A stretch of DNA of 7,704 nt from assembly GCA_017518025.1 (NCBI GenBank), contig JAFWWR010000045.1, forward strand, positions 1 to 7,704, given 5' to 3'. Both the position numbers and the translations under genes were made by a program. The number at the start of each line of letters is the position of its first letter. The stretch's first letter is position 1. The stretch is from Clostridia bacterium (GTDB lineage Bacteria > Bacillota > Clostridia > Oscillospirales > CAG-272). Positions 1-5,878 of this stretch are shown here, piece after piece. The notes beneath the pieces were generated by a model. The model worked only from the letters and a program-made list of their open reading frames with translations. It ran no database searches and had not been told where the DNA came from.

Positions 1-2
1 TA

Positions 3-50
3 AAGGACGCCGCGTACAGACTCAAAAAGATTAGGAGGCGAGCCGCATGA
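3..50 (+). CDS. C-terminal tail of an unidentified upstream gene (partial)
   Basis: One frame is open from the window edge to the TGA at 48-50 and reads KDAAYRLKKIRRRAA, a basic, probably helical tail. Its stop overlaps the start of the next gene as ATGA, the usual sign of translational coupling, and the ribosome binding site of the next gene lies inside it. The other two forward frames stop at 1-3 and 32-34. The product cannot be identified from 15 residues. DUF4097 genes in Bacillota are often preceded by PadR-type regulator and DUF1700 (HAAS) genes, so a DUF1700 membrane protein is a reasonable guess, but only by context. Confidence 0.5.
   Translation, partial: KDAAYRLKKIRRRAA
33..38 (+). 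promoter_or_regulatory. Ribosome binding site for the DUF4097-like gene
   Basis: AGGAGG lies 8 nt before the ATG at 47. It is a full Shine-Dalgarno match and fixes this start. It sits inside the end of the upstream reading frame. Confidence 0.8.
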
Positions 51-1003
51 AACCCGGATCGATAATCGTTCTTATCATCGCGGTAATACTTGTGATCGCC
101 GGGGTCATCACCTGTCTCGCCGCCGCCGGGATGGCGAAAAACAACGGCAGGGACCAGGAGCTTTTCACCCAGTACCGCGACGGAAAGACTTACTGCAGAA
201 AAGATTTCAAATCCAGCGACGTCACCAGGATCGAGATAAGGGTTCCGGACGCCGATATCAGGATGACCGGCGGTGCGCCCACGTCCTACGTGGAGGTCGG
301 CAACTACGACCCGAACAACGACACGATATCGACCAATCAGAGTTCGGTCGTGATCGAAAAGACCACCGGATCCTCCGCCGCGAAGTTCTGGGAAAACGGT
401 TTCAGTTTCTTCAAGGGATTCAGAAACCTCTTTCATACCCTGACCTCGGGCAAGACCAGGGGAAAGATGACCATCAACGTCTACCTCGGCGACAAAACGT
501 CCGTCTCTCTCGTGGACGTGGAGGCCCGGAACTGCGATATCACCCTCGACGGCATCGACCTGACCGACAAGATCAAGGTGTCGGCGGAAAAATGCGTCAT
601 GAAGGTCACGGACAGCAGCGCAGGTTCCGCGATAACCGTCGAGTCTCCCTCGTCGAAGCTCGAACTTGATTCCGTAACGACCGATTCTCTGAACGTCAGC
701 TGCGAGGGAGAGATCGACCTTGTCGCGGTGAACTGTTCATTCAAGAACACCGCTGTGACGGCGAAGGACGGAAGGATCGACATCGGGAACGTCCAGGTAG
801 GCGAAAAGATCGCGTACGATATCACGTCCAAATCCGGAACGGTGACCGTTGACGGTGCGAAAGCCGATGAGGGTTACAGAAAAGCGGTGGACGGAAGCGA
901 CGCCCTGATCAAAATCGCCGCTGAAACGGCGCAGATAACCTACACGAACGTCAAGCCGGAAGAGCCCCCGGCCCCGGCTGAGACCGGAGAGAGCGACGGC
1001 TGA
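47..1003 (+). CDS. Membrane-anchored DUF4097-like beta-solenoid protein
   Basis: A 318-aa protein with one hydrophobic N-terminal segment (about residues 5-28), then an extracytoplasmic region, so probably a type II membrane protein or uncleaved signal anchor. From about residue 59 it has the phrase typical of DUF4097/putative adhesin proteins (VTRIEIRVPDADIRMTGG), and from about 139 a run of short alternating beta strands with Asp/Asn/Ser turns (SLVDVEARNCDITLDGIDLT and onward), as expected for a right-handed beta-solenoid. Residues 110-135 form an aromatic insertion (FWENGFSFFKGFRNLF). The tail is rich in Pro, Glu and Ala. The start is set by AGGAGG at 8 nt. It is last in its operon, before a strong terminator. 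DUF4097 proteins often sit with PadR regulators and are suspected to take part in envelope sensing; no biochemical function is established. The fold class is inferred from pattern, without a profile search. Confidence 0.72.
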   Translation: MKPGSIIVLIIAVILVIAGVITCLAAAGMAKNNGRDQELFTQYRDGKTYCRKDFKSSDVTRIEIRVPDADIRMTGGAPTSYVEVGNYDPNNDTISTNQSSVVIEKTTGSSAAKFWENGFSFFKGFRNLFHTLTSGKTRGKMTINVYLGDKTSVSLVDVEARNCDITLDGIDLTDKIKVSAEKCVMKVTDSSAGSAITVESPSSKLELDSVTTDSLNVSCEGEIDLVAVNCSFKNTAVTAKDGRIDIGNVQVGEKIAYDITSKSGTVTVDGAKADEGYRKAVDGSDALIKIAAETAQITYTNVKPEEPPAPAETGESDG

Positions 1004-1014
1004 AAATGAGAAAA

Positions 1015-1047
1015 GCCCTCCGCGATACGCGGAGGGCCGATTTTTTT
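1015..1047 (+). terminator. Bidirectional intrinsic terminator
   Basis: A perfect 10-bp stem GCCCTCCGCG / CGCGGAGGGC (1015-1024 with 1028-1037) closes a 3-nt loop (ATA) and is followed by a 7-T run at 1041-1047. On the opposite strand the same stem is followed by TTTTCTCATTTT, so it can also end the minus-strand P-loop ATPase gene whose stop is at 1051. It sits between two convergent genes. Confidence 0.9.
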
Positions 1048-1050
1048 GCC

Positions 1051-1458
1051 TTATATGTATTTCTTCATGGTCTCCGTCGCCTCTTCCACGGCGATGGACG
1101 CCGTTATGAGGCAATGGACCCCGAGCTCCTCGACGAGAAGAGCGAGTTTGTCGAGAAATCTATCGAAGGAAGCGGTATCATTACCGCAGATCTTCAGAGC
1201 GGAGTCAATGAAAAGATCGGAAATATCGTGGTTCGACGCGAGCATCCCGGCGGCGAAGCCGTAAAGCGCCTCCCCGTCGGCGATTTTATATTGATCGGTG
1301 TCGATGAGACGGCACTGATATTTGATGTCAAATCTGAGTTTGTCTCCCTTCTCGATACAGACGACGGAGCCGTTTGTTTCCGCAAGGGCCTTGTCGACCA
1401 TATCGATGAGAGTCTTGGTCTTACCGCTGCCTTTTGAGCCGATGATCAATCTGAGCAT
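1051..1458 (-). CDS. Small P-loop ATPase, uncharacterised
   Basis: A 135-aa cytoplasmic protein. Residues 7-14 (GSKGSGKT) are a canonical Walker A motif, and a hydrophobic strand ending in Asp (DLFID, Asp about 85) is a plausible Walker B. The C-terminal strand LITAS could hold a sensor-like residue. There is no transmembrane segment, and the protein is far too short for a full AAA+ or ABC protein. Similar small ATPases in Clostridia are, as I recall, sometimes labelled twitching motility protein PilT; nothing here supports a pilus role. The first in-frame ATG (1470) overlaps a GGAGG at 1464-1468, which sits 5 nt before the ATG at 1458, so I take the latter as the start. It follows pgi by 35 nt on the same strand and is probably co-transcribed. 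Its substrate and partner are unknown. Confidence 0.75.
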   Translation of the reverse strand: MLRLIIGSKGSGKTKTLIDMVDKALAETNGSVVCIEKGDKLRFDIKYQCRLIDTDQYKIADGEALYGFAAGMLASNHDISDLFIDSALKICGNDTASFDRFLDKLALLVEELGVHCLITASIAVEEATETMKKYI

Positions 1459-1463
1459 TTTTG

Positions 1464-1468
1464 CCTCC
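1464..1468 (-). promoter_or_regulatory. Ribosome binding site deciding the P-loop ATPase start
   Basis: On the minus strand GGAGG is followed by 5 nt and then the ATG at 1458. The alternative ATG at 1470 overlaps this site and has no Shine-Dalgarno of its own, which favours the shorter 135-aa product. Confidence 0.7.
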
Positions 1469-1472
1469 ATTC

Positions 1473-1489
1473 TGCCGCCGCCGGCGGCA
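1473..1489 (-). repeat. GC-only inverted repeat between pgi and the P-loop ATPase
   Basis: TGCCGCC and GGCGGCA form a perfect 7-bp stem with a 3-nt loop. On the transcribed (minus) strand it is followed by CAGAATGG, not a T run, so it is not an intrinsic terminator in that direction. It lies in the 35-nt gap just before the ribosome binding site, where a hairpin could affect RNA processing or translation of the downstream gene. Confidence 0.5.
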
Positions 1490-1493
1490 CCTT

Positions 1494-2840
1494 TTATTTT
1501 ATCCTTGCCTCGAGCTCGGCTTTTCTGTCTTCAAAGCCGGGTTTTCCGAGGAGTGCGTACATGTTTTTCTTGTATGCTTCCACGCCGGGCTGGTCAAAAG
1601 GATTGACTCCCAGCATGTATCCGGAAACCGCGCAGGCGGTCTCGAAGAAATAAACAAGCTGACCGAAGGTATACTCGTCCCTCTCGTCCGCTTCGATAAC
1701 TACGTTCGGTACGCCGCCGTCGTTGTGCGCCAGAAGCGTGCCCTTCATCGCCATCTGATTGACGTACTGGAGGTCCTTTCCGGAAAGGAAGTTCAGGGCG
1801 TCCACGTTGTTCGGATCGTCGGGGATCACGACCTGGTCGTTCGACTTGTTGAAGCTGATGACCGTCTCGAACATGATCCGTCTTCCCTGCTGGATGAACT
1901 GCCCGAGGGAGTGGAGGTCGGTCGAGAAGATAACGGACGCGGGGTAAAGGCCCTTCAGGTCCTTGCCCTCTGACTCGCCGTAGAGCTGTTTCCACCACTC
2001 GCAGAGCATCTGGAGCGCGGGCTCGTAGGAGACTAGGATCTCAGTGGAATAGCCCTTGTTGTAAAGGATATTGCGCAGAGCGGCGTAACGGACAGCATCG
2101 TTTTCCTCAAGCGAGGTGTTCTTGTACTGCTCGCGCGCGTCGGCCGCGCCCTTCATCATTCTGTCGATATCGATCCCCGCAACGGCGATGGGAAGAAGAC
2201 CCACGGCGGTGAGGACGGAGTATCTGCCGCCGATATCGTCCGGGACCACGAAGGTCTCGTAACCCTTCTCGTCGGAGAATTCCTTCAGTTTGCCGCGTCT
2301 CTTGTCCGTGGTGACGAAGATGCGCTCGCGAGCGCCCTCCTCGCCGTATTTCTTCACGAGAAGCTCGCGGAAGATCCTGAACGTGACTGCCGGTTCCGTG
2401 GTAGTGCCGGATTTTGAAATCACATTGATGCAGATATCGCGTCCCTCGCAGATGGAGAGAACGTCGGCGAGATACGACGGGCTGATGCAGTTGCCGGCGA
2501 AATACACGTCCGGGGTGTCTTTTTTGAGACTGTTATAAAGGGGGCTCTTAACGAACTCTATCGCCGCTCTCGCTCCGAGGTAGGAGCCGCCGATGCCGAT
2601 GACGACGAAAACGTCGCACATGGAACGGATCTTCTCCGACGTCTTTTTGATGCGGTCGAATTCCTCTCGGTCGTAGTTTACCGGAAGGTCGACCCATCCG
2701 AGAAAATCGGAGCCGGCGCCGGATCTGTCAAGCACCTTTTTATGCGCCGCCTCGGCGATATGAGCGATCTTCGCGACCTCGCCGTTCTCCGACAGATCGA
2801 CAGATGAACCTATAAAGTCTGTGTTCAGTTTAAGAGCCAT
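1494..2840 (-). CDS. pgi: Glucose-6-phosphate isomerase
   Basis: A 448-aa cytoplasmic enzyme that interconverts glucose 6-phosphate and fructose 6-phosphate in glycolysis and gluconeogenesis. It has the short length of Bacillota PGIs (about 450 aa, against about 550 in enterobacteria). Visible in order: two SIS-type sugar-phosphate regions, IGIGGSYLGARA (about 81-92) and the phosphate-binding VISKSGTTTEP (about 140-150); PGI signature 1, DDIGGRYSVLTAVG (about 201-214); the FIQQGRRIMFET region expected to hold the catalytic Glu; and signature 2, ending GVNPFDQPGVEAYK near the C-terminus. No key motif is missing. The start MALKLNTDF at 2840 has GAGG 5 nt upstream; an ATG at 2858 would add six residues (MKDEEK) but has only a poor binding site. 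It has its own promoter (2955-2983) and is followed at 35 nt by the small P-loop ATPase gene. Confidence 0.97.
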   Translation of the reverse strand: MALKLNTDFIGSSVDLSENGEVAKIAHIAEAAHKKVLDRSGAGSDFLGWVDLPVNYDREEFDRIKKTSEKIRSMCDVFVVIGIGGSYLGARAAIEFVKSPLYNSLKKDTPDVYFAGNCISPSYLADVLSICEGRDICINVISKSGTTTEPAVTFRIFRELLVKKYGEEGARERIFVTTDKRRGKLKEFSDEKGYETFVVPDDIGGRYSVLTAVGLLPIAVAGIDIDRMMKGAADAREQYKNTSLEENDAVRYAALRNILYNKGYSTEILVSYEPALQMLCEWWKQLYGESEGKDLKGLYPASVIFSTDLHSLGQFIQQGRRIMFETVISFNKSNDQVVIPDDPNNVDALNFLSGKDLQYVNQMAMKGTLLAHNDGGVPNVVIEADERDEYTFGQLVYFFETACAVSGYMLGVNPFDQPGVEAYKKNMYALLGKPGFEDRKAELEARIK

Positions 2841-2845
2841 TTTTT

Positions 2846-2849
2846 CCTC
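2846..2849 (-). promoter_or_regulatory. Ribosome binding site deciding the pgi start
   Basis: Minus-strand GAGG is followed by AAAAA and then the ATG at 2840. The upstream ATG at 2858 is preceded only by GGGTGAAAA, so the start at 2840 is preferred. Confidence 0.6.
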
Positions 2850-2864
2850 GTCTTTCATTTTTCA

Positions 2865-2887
2865 CCCGGCGGAACGGACCGCCCGGG
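2865..2887 (-). repeat. GC-rich hairpin in the pgi 5' leader
   Basis: CCCGGCGG (2865-2872) pairs with CCGCCCGGG (2879-2887) to give eight GC pairs with one bulged base and a 6-nt loop. It lies in the roughly 108-nt leader between the predicted transcription start and pgi, ending about 25 nt before the ATG at 2840. There is no T run, so it is not a simple terminator. A second short stem, GCGTC-AA-GACGC, is further 5' at about 2909-2920. It could stabilise the transcript or modulate translation; no known riboswitch class is recognisable. Confidence 0.45.
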
Positions 2888-2954
2888 CAGACCGGAGAAC
2901 CGTGATTTTGCGTCTTGACGCCCGTCCCCGATCGGGAAAACTTTCCCCGTATAT

Positions 2955-2983
2955 ATGATACAACAAAGCGAGGTTTTTTTCAA
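2955..2983 (-). promoter_or_regulatory. Sigma-A promoter for pgi
   Basis: On the minus strand, -35 TTGAAA (2978-2983) and -10 TATCAT (2955-2960) are separated by exactly 17 bp; each hexamer has one mismatch to consensus. Transcription would start near 2948 and give a leader of about 108 nt before pgi. The promoter lies in the gap after dacA, so pgi can be expressed independently of dacA. No convincing terminator separates the two genes, so some readthrough from dacA is also likely. Confidence 0.7.
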
Positions 2984-3012
2984 GTAGGAAAAACCAAATT
3001 ATTAAAGATTCT

Positions 3013-4161
3013 TTATCTCAGCAGAAGGGACCGGAGGAGCATCACGAAAATATCTCCCCAGCCCACTCTGCCGACGTCCGAGGCGGCGGTCACGTCCGCC
3101 TCCGAAAGGACCTCGCCGTCCGAAAGGTACCTGATCTTCCCCACCGGGTCGCCGGCTTTGACCGGCGCGGGGACAGACTCTTTCAGCATGACCTCCTGAG
3201 TCACCGTTCCCGTTTTGTCACGAGGCAGTAGAAGCTCGCAGGAGGGGCAGACCGCCCCGACTGTACGGTCTTTTCCGCCGTCCACCTTTATTTCCCCGAC
3301 TTTACCGCCCCCGTTCCTGTAAACGCCGTAATTGGCGAAACCCCAGTCCAGGAGAGTTTTCGCCGCCTCGTTGCGGGTGTCGCGGGTGTCGGAGCCCATG
3401 ATGACGGCGATAAGATGAAGTCCGTCCCTTTCCGCGGTGGCGCTGATGCAGAATTTCGCCTTTGAGGTGGAGCCGGTCTTCAGCCCCGTGGCGCCCTTGT
3501 AGAAACGGATCAGGCGGTTTGTGTTCGTCAGTCCGAAGGCGCCGTCTCTGACGGAGTCCATCCACTTCGTCGAGTAGTCGAAGATCTTTTTGTGCTTCAT
3601 CAGTTCACGGGACATGAGAGCGATGTCGTAAGCGCTGGTCACGTGGTTCGTCGTATCGTCGTCGAGACCCGTCACGTTCTCGAAATTCGTGTTTTTCATC
3701 CCCAGTTCCTGAGCGCGTTCGTTCATTTTTGCCACGAACGCCTCCTCGCTCCCCGCCACTCTCTCGGCCAGCGCCAGCGCAGCGTCGTTGGCGGAGGCGA
3801 TGACGACGGATTTTATAAGATCGTCCGTTTTCATCGTTTCTCCCGCCTCGAGGAATATCTGCGAGCCGCCCATCCCGGCGGCGTGTTCGCTGACGGAGAT
3901 CTCCTCGTCGAGGGACAGATTCCCGCTGTCGACGGCTTCCATTACGAGAAGGAGCGTCATTATTTTCGTGACGGACGCCGGCGGGAGCGGCTCGTCCGCG
4001 TTTTTAGAGTACAGGACTGTCCCGGTGCCCGAGTCCATCAGGACCGCGCTTTTTGCGCTGACGTCGAAAGGGGCAACATCCTCTGCGCCGGAGGCCGCGC
4101 CGCACAGGATGAGCGGTGCGATGACCATGAGCGACAGCAGAACGGAAATTGTTTTTTTCAT
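3013..4161 (-). CDS. dacA: D-alanyl-D-alanine carboxypeptidase (PBP5/DacA-DacF family)
   Basis: A 382-aa exported serine peptidase of family S11 that removes the terminal D-Ala from peptidoglycan pentapeptides. The N-terminus is a signal peptide (MKKTISVLLSLMVIAPLIL), probably cleaved by signal peptidase I after the ASGA at about 23-26. The three active-site motifs of penicillin-binding proteins are intact: SVTK (Ser63, Lys66), SAN (123-125) and KTG (228-230). A PBP5 C-terminal beta domain follows (about 284-360), then an amphipathic end (GWGDIFVMLLRSLLLR) that likely anchors the protein to the outer face of the membrane. The C-terminal domain carries a CPSC pair (Cys305, Cys308), which is unusual. 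The ATG at 4161 has GGAG 6 nt upstream; the frame stays open far upstream, but that part is non-coding and overlaps a divergent gene. The dacA versus dacF assignment is uncertain; the activity is not. Confidence 0.95.
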   Translation of the reverse strand: MKKTISVLLSLMVIAPLILCGAASGAEDVAPFDVSAKSAVLMDSGTGTVLYSKNADEPLPPASVTKIMTLLLVMEAVDSGNLSLDEEISVSEHAAGMGGSQIFLEAGETMKTDDLIKSVVIASANDAALALAERVAGSEEAFVAKMNERAQELGMKNTNFENVTGLDDDTTNHVTSAYDIALMSRELMKHKKIFDYSTKWMDSVRDGAFGLTNTNRLIRFYKGATGLKTGSTSKAKFCISATAERDGLHLIAVIMGSDTRDTRNEAAKTLLDWGFANYGVYRNGGGKVGEIKVDGGKDRTVGAVCPSCELLLPRDKTGTVTQEVMLKESVPAPVKAGDPVGKIRYLSDGEVLSEADVTAASDVGRVGWGDIFVMLLRSLLLR

Positions 4162-4204
4162 CTGCGTCTCCGTTTCTCCGCGTTGGCGGTGTTTCTTTTT
4201 CGTT

Positions 4205-4239
4205 AATGTATATTTGCTCCCGCGGGGGTATATTACATT
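4205..4239. repeat. Imperfect 35-bp inverted repeat in the dacA upstream region
   Basis: Outer arms AATGTATAT (4205-4213) and ATATTACATT (4230-4239) are inverted copies with a one-base bulge. They flank a perfect CCCGCGGG palindrome (4219-4226) centred on the same point. It lies 44-78 nt upstream of the dacA start and just behind the divergent promoter at 4266-4294. It could be an operator for a dimeric regulator serving both genes, or a hairpin in the dacA leader. No clear dacA promoter was found; TAATAT or TATACA elements inside the repeat are possible -10s without good -35s. Confidence 0.4.
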
Positions 4240-4265
4240 CGAGACGACGATCTCCGTCCCACGTA

Positions 4266-4294
4266 TTGACAAACACGGGAAAATGTAGTACAAT
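4266..4294 (+). promoter_or_regulatory. Sigma-A promoter for the small uncharacterised gene
   Basis: A perfect -35 TTGACA (4266-4271) and a -10 TACAAT (4289-4294, one mismatch) have the ideal 17-bp spacer. Transcription would start near 4301, giving a leader of about 35 nt before the ATG at 4336. Of the promoters visible here it is closest to consensus, which suggests the small gene is well expressed. Confidence 0.85.
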
Positions 4295-4335
4295 ATGCAT
4301 TTGATAAGTGAAAACCGAAAGGAATGACCGTCGGC

Positions 4336-4659
4336 ATGAGTGAAGATACAAAGAAAACATACGAGATGATCTCTGACGTGGAGGGAAAATTCCTTGTATA
4401 CAAGGGACGTCCGCTGGTCAGAGAAGGAAACATGATCTGCTACGGCAGCATGGACGACAAGTATATCCTCCAGATGATGATAATGACCATGAAGGAGGAG
4501 GCAGGCAAGCAGGTGCCGGACAAAATACTGATCCAGGTAATGAACACCGACAAGTCCCTTCCCGACCACGAGAGGATCGTGAAGCAGGATATGAAGTCGG
4601 GCTTTTACGAAGCGTTCGAACTGGGTCTTATCTGGCTTGAAAGATACCTTGCTTCGTAA
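4336..4659 (+). CDS. Uncharacterised small protein, about 107 aa
   Basis: I do not recognise a named family. The protein is soluble, with no signal peptide or transmembrane segment, and Met-rich in the middle (YILQMMIMTMK). Predicted layout: a short N-terminal helix, beta strands with turns (GKFLVYKGRPLVREGNMICYG), a beta strand with the Met-rich segment, another strand (DKILIQVMN), then a C-terminal helical region ending ELGLIWLERYLAS. This suggests a small alpha/beta domain. The coding frame is clean, with a near-consensus promoter and a strong terminator, so it is a real monocistronic gene. The start is uncertain: the ATG at 4324 directly abuts the only Shine-Dalgarno-like AAAGGA, whereas the ATG at 4336 lies 12 nt after it; I prefer 4336. 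Starting at 4324 would add MTVG. It is divergent from dacA, but no functional link is shown. Confidence 0.75.
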   Translation: MSEDTKKTYEMISDVEGKFLVYKGRPLVREGNMICYGSMDDKYILQMMIMTMKEEAGKQVPDKILIQVMNTDKSLPDHERIVKQDMKSGFYEAFELGLIWLERYLAS

Positions 4660-4670
4660 GTCAAACGATA

Positions 4671-4708
4671 AAAAAGCGTTCCCGCGATGATGCGCGGGAA
4701 CGCTTTTT
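4671..4708. terminator. Perfect bidirectional intrinsic terminator
   Basis: A perfect 16-bp stem (4671-4686 with 4693-4708) has an AAAAAGCGTTCCCGCG arm, a 6-nt loop ATGATG, and U tracts on both strands (TTTTTCTTTTTT on plus, TTTTTTATCG on minus). It ends the small gene on the plus strand and the cysteine desulfurase-like gene (stop at 4715) on the minus strand. Confidence 0.95.
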
Positions 4709-4714
4709 CTTTTT

Positions 4715-5848
4715 TCACAGTGCGGCGACCCGGCGGACCGCGTCGACTGCTTTTTTGACGTCGGAGGCGGTGTTGAAGAATCCGAAAGACGCGCGGACGG
4801 CGCCGCCGGGGGCGGTCCCCAGCGTTTTGTGGGCGAGGGGCGCGCAATGAAGACCCGATCTGACACAGATACCTCGCCCGTCGAGAAAAGCGCCGATGCC
4901 TGCGGGGCTTTTCCCGGCGACGCCGAACAGAGCGACGGGGCCGCCTTCGTCCGAATACACGGTGACTCCGGGGATTTCCGCGATCGATTCGCGGAACATC
5001 CGGCAGAGGCGGTCCTCGTGCTCGGAGATCCTGTCGATACCGACCCGTCCGACCCACTCTATCCCCGCGCTAAGGCCCGCCGCGCCGGGAGAATTGAGCG
5101 TGCCCGCCTCGTACCTTTCCGGCGGATCGTCGGGCATAGTTATATCGATGGAATTGAGGCCCGAGCCGCCCTCCGTCAACGTCCGCGGAAGACCGTGACC
5201 GACATTCCCGAGGACCAGCAGTCCGGTCCCCTGCGGGCCGTAAAGGCCCTTGTGACCGGGGACGCAAAGAGCGTCTATCTTCATCCCGGAAACGTCGATC
5301 TTGAGTCTTCCGGCCGATTGGGAGCCGTCGACGACGAAAACGCAGTCGGAGTCCCGGCAAAGTTCCCCTATTTCCGCTATCGGAAGGATCCTGCCGCAGA
5401 TGTTCGACATGTGACTCGCAACGACGACCGTAGACCCGGGCTTTATAAGCTTCCGTATTCCCTCAACTGTCCGTCCGTCGTCTCCGGGGAAGGTCTCGTA
5501 GTTCAGGAGTTCGGCTCCGCGCTCTTCAGCCGCGCGTGCGGCGGGACGAAGGACGGAATTGTGTTCCATGTCTGATATGAGGATCCTGCCGCCGTCCCTC
5601 GCGTATCCCTTTATCGCAATATTGAGCGCGGCGGTGGCGTTGCACGTCAGCACCACGTTCTCGGGCGGCGCGCCGAAAAAGCTCCCCGCCGTTTCTCTGC
5701 ACCGGTAGACGCGCTCCGCAGCCGCTGCCGCCGCCCGGTGGGAGCCCCTGCCCGGATTTCCGCAAAGCTCTCTCATGGCGCTTTCCGTCTCTTTTATCAC
5801 TTCACGCGGCTTCGGGAACGTCGTCGCGGCGTTGTCGAGATATACCAT
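4715..5848 (-). CDS. Class V aminotransferase, cysteine desulfurase-like (EF2568-type)
   Basis: A 377-aa PLP enzyme of fold type I, expected to take sulfur (or selenium) from cysteine or selenocysteine and pass it on as a persulfide. Seen in order: VYLDNAATTFPKP at the N-terminus; DMEHNS with His96, which should stack on PLP; DGSQSAGRLKID with Asp174 and Gln177 for the pyridine ring; PGHK with Lys200 as the Schiff-base lysine; RYEAGTLN (245-252); and RSGLHCAP with Cys335 as the likely sulfur-accepting cysteine. The SGLHCAP form and the length fit the family related to E. faecalis EF2568 better than housekeeping IscS/NifS, which are longer in the C-terminal part. A GGAGG 7 nt before the ATG fixes the start. 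It follows the DUF3343 gene by 30 nt, so the two are probably one operon. Whether the substrate is cysteine or selenocysteine cannot be told from sequence. Confidence 0.88.
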   Translation of the reverse strand: MVYLDNAATTFPKPREVIKETESAMRELCGNPGRGSHRAAAAAAERVYRCRETAGSFFGAPPENVVLTCNATAALNIAIKGYARDGGRILISDMEHNSVLRPAARAAEERGAELLNYETFPGDDGRTVEGIRKLIKPGSTVVVASHMSNICGRILPIAEIGELCRDSDCVFVVDGSQSAGRLKIDVSGMKIDALCVPGHKGLYGPQGTGLLVLGNVGHGLPRTLTEGGSGLNSIDITMPDDPPERYEAGTLNSPGAAGLSAGIEWVGRVGIDRISEHEDRLCRMFRESIAEIPGVTVYSDEGGPVALFGVAGKSPAGIGAFLDGRGICVRSGLHCAPLAHKTLGTAPGGAVRASFGFFNTASDVKKAVDAVRRVAAL

Positions 5849-5855
5849 ATTCCTG

Positions 5856-5862
5856 CCTCCTC
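5856..5862 (-). promoter_or_regulatory. Strong ribosome binding site for the desulfurase-like gene
   Basis: Minus-strand GAGGAGG ends 7 nt before the ATG at 5848, in the 30-nt gap after the DUF3343 stop. It contrasts with the absence of a recognisable site before the DUF3343 gene. Confidence 0.8.
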
Positions 5863-5878
5863 AACGGATGTCAGTCGG

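Noticed and set aside
47..1003. Lipobox in the DUF4097-like protein (VITC) or in DacA (LILC)
   Set aside because: The residue before Cys is Thr or Leu, not Gly, Ala or Ser as a lipobox needs. A signal anchor and a signal peptidase I site, respectively, fit better.
3003..3015. AT-rich hairpin at the dacA stop as a terminator
   Set aside because: The TAAA/TTTA stem is only about 4 bp and too weak, and the later T run is not adjacent.
3592..4206. 204-codon plus-strand frame opposite dacA
   Set aside because: It is antisense to the catalytic domain of a clear S11 peptidase, and no ribosome site or domain is evident.
4162..4866. N-terminal extension of the dacA reading frame far upstream of the signal peptide
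   Set aside because: The frame is open but low in coding character, runs antisense through the small divergent gene and the terminator, and would bury the signal peptide. The ATG at 4161 has a good ribosome site.
4829..5575. 248-codon plus-strand frame opposite the desulfurase-like gene
   Set aside because: It is antisense to a gene with all PLP motifs intact, and its composition is typical of an antisense frame in G+C-rich DNA.
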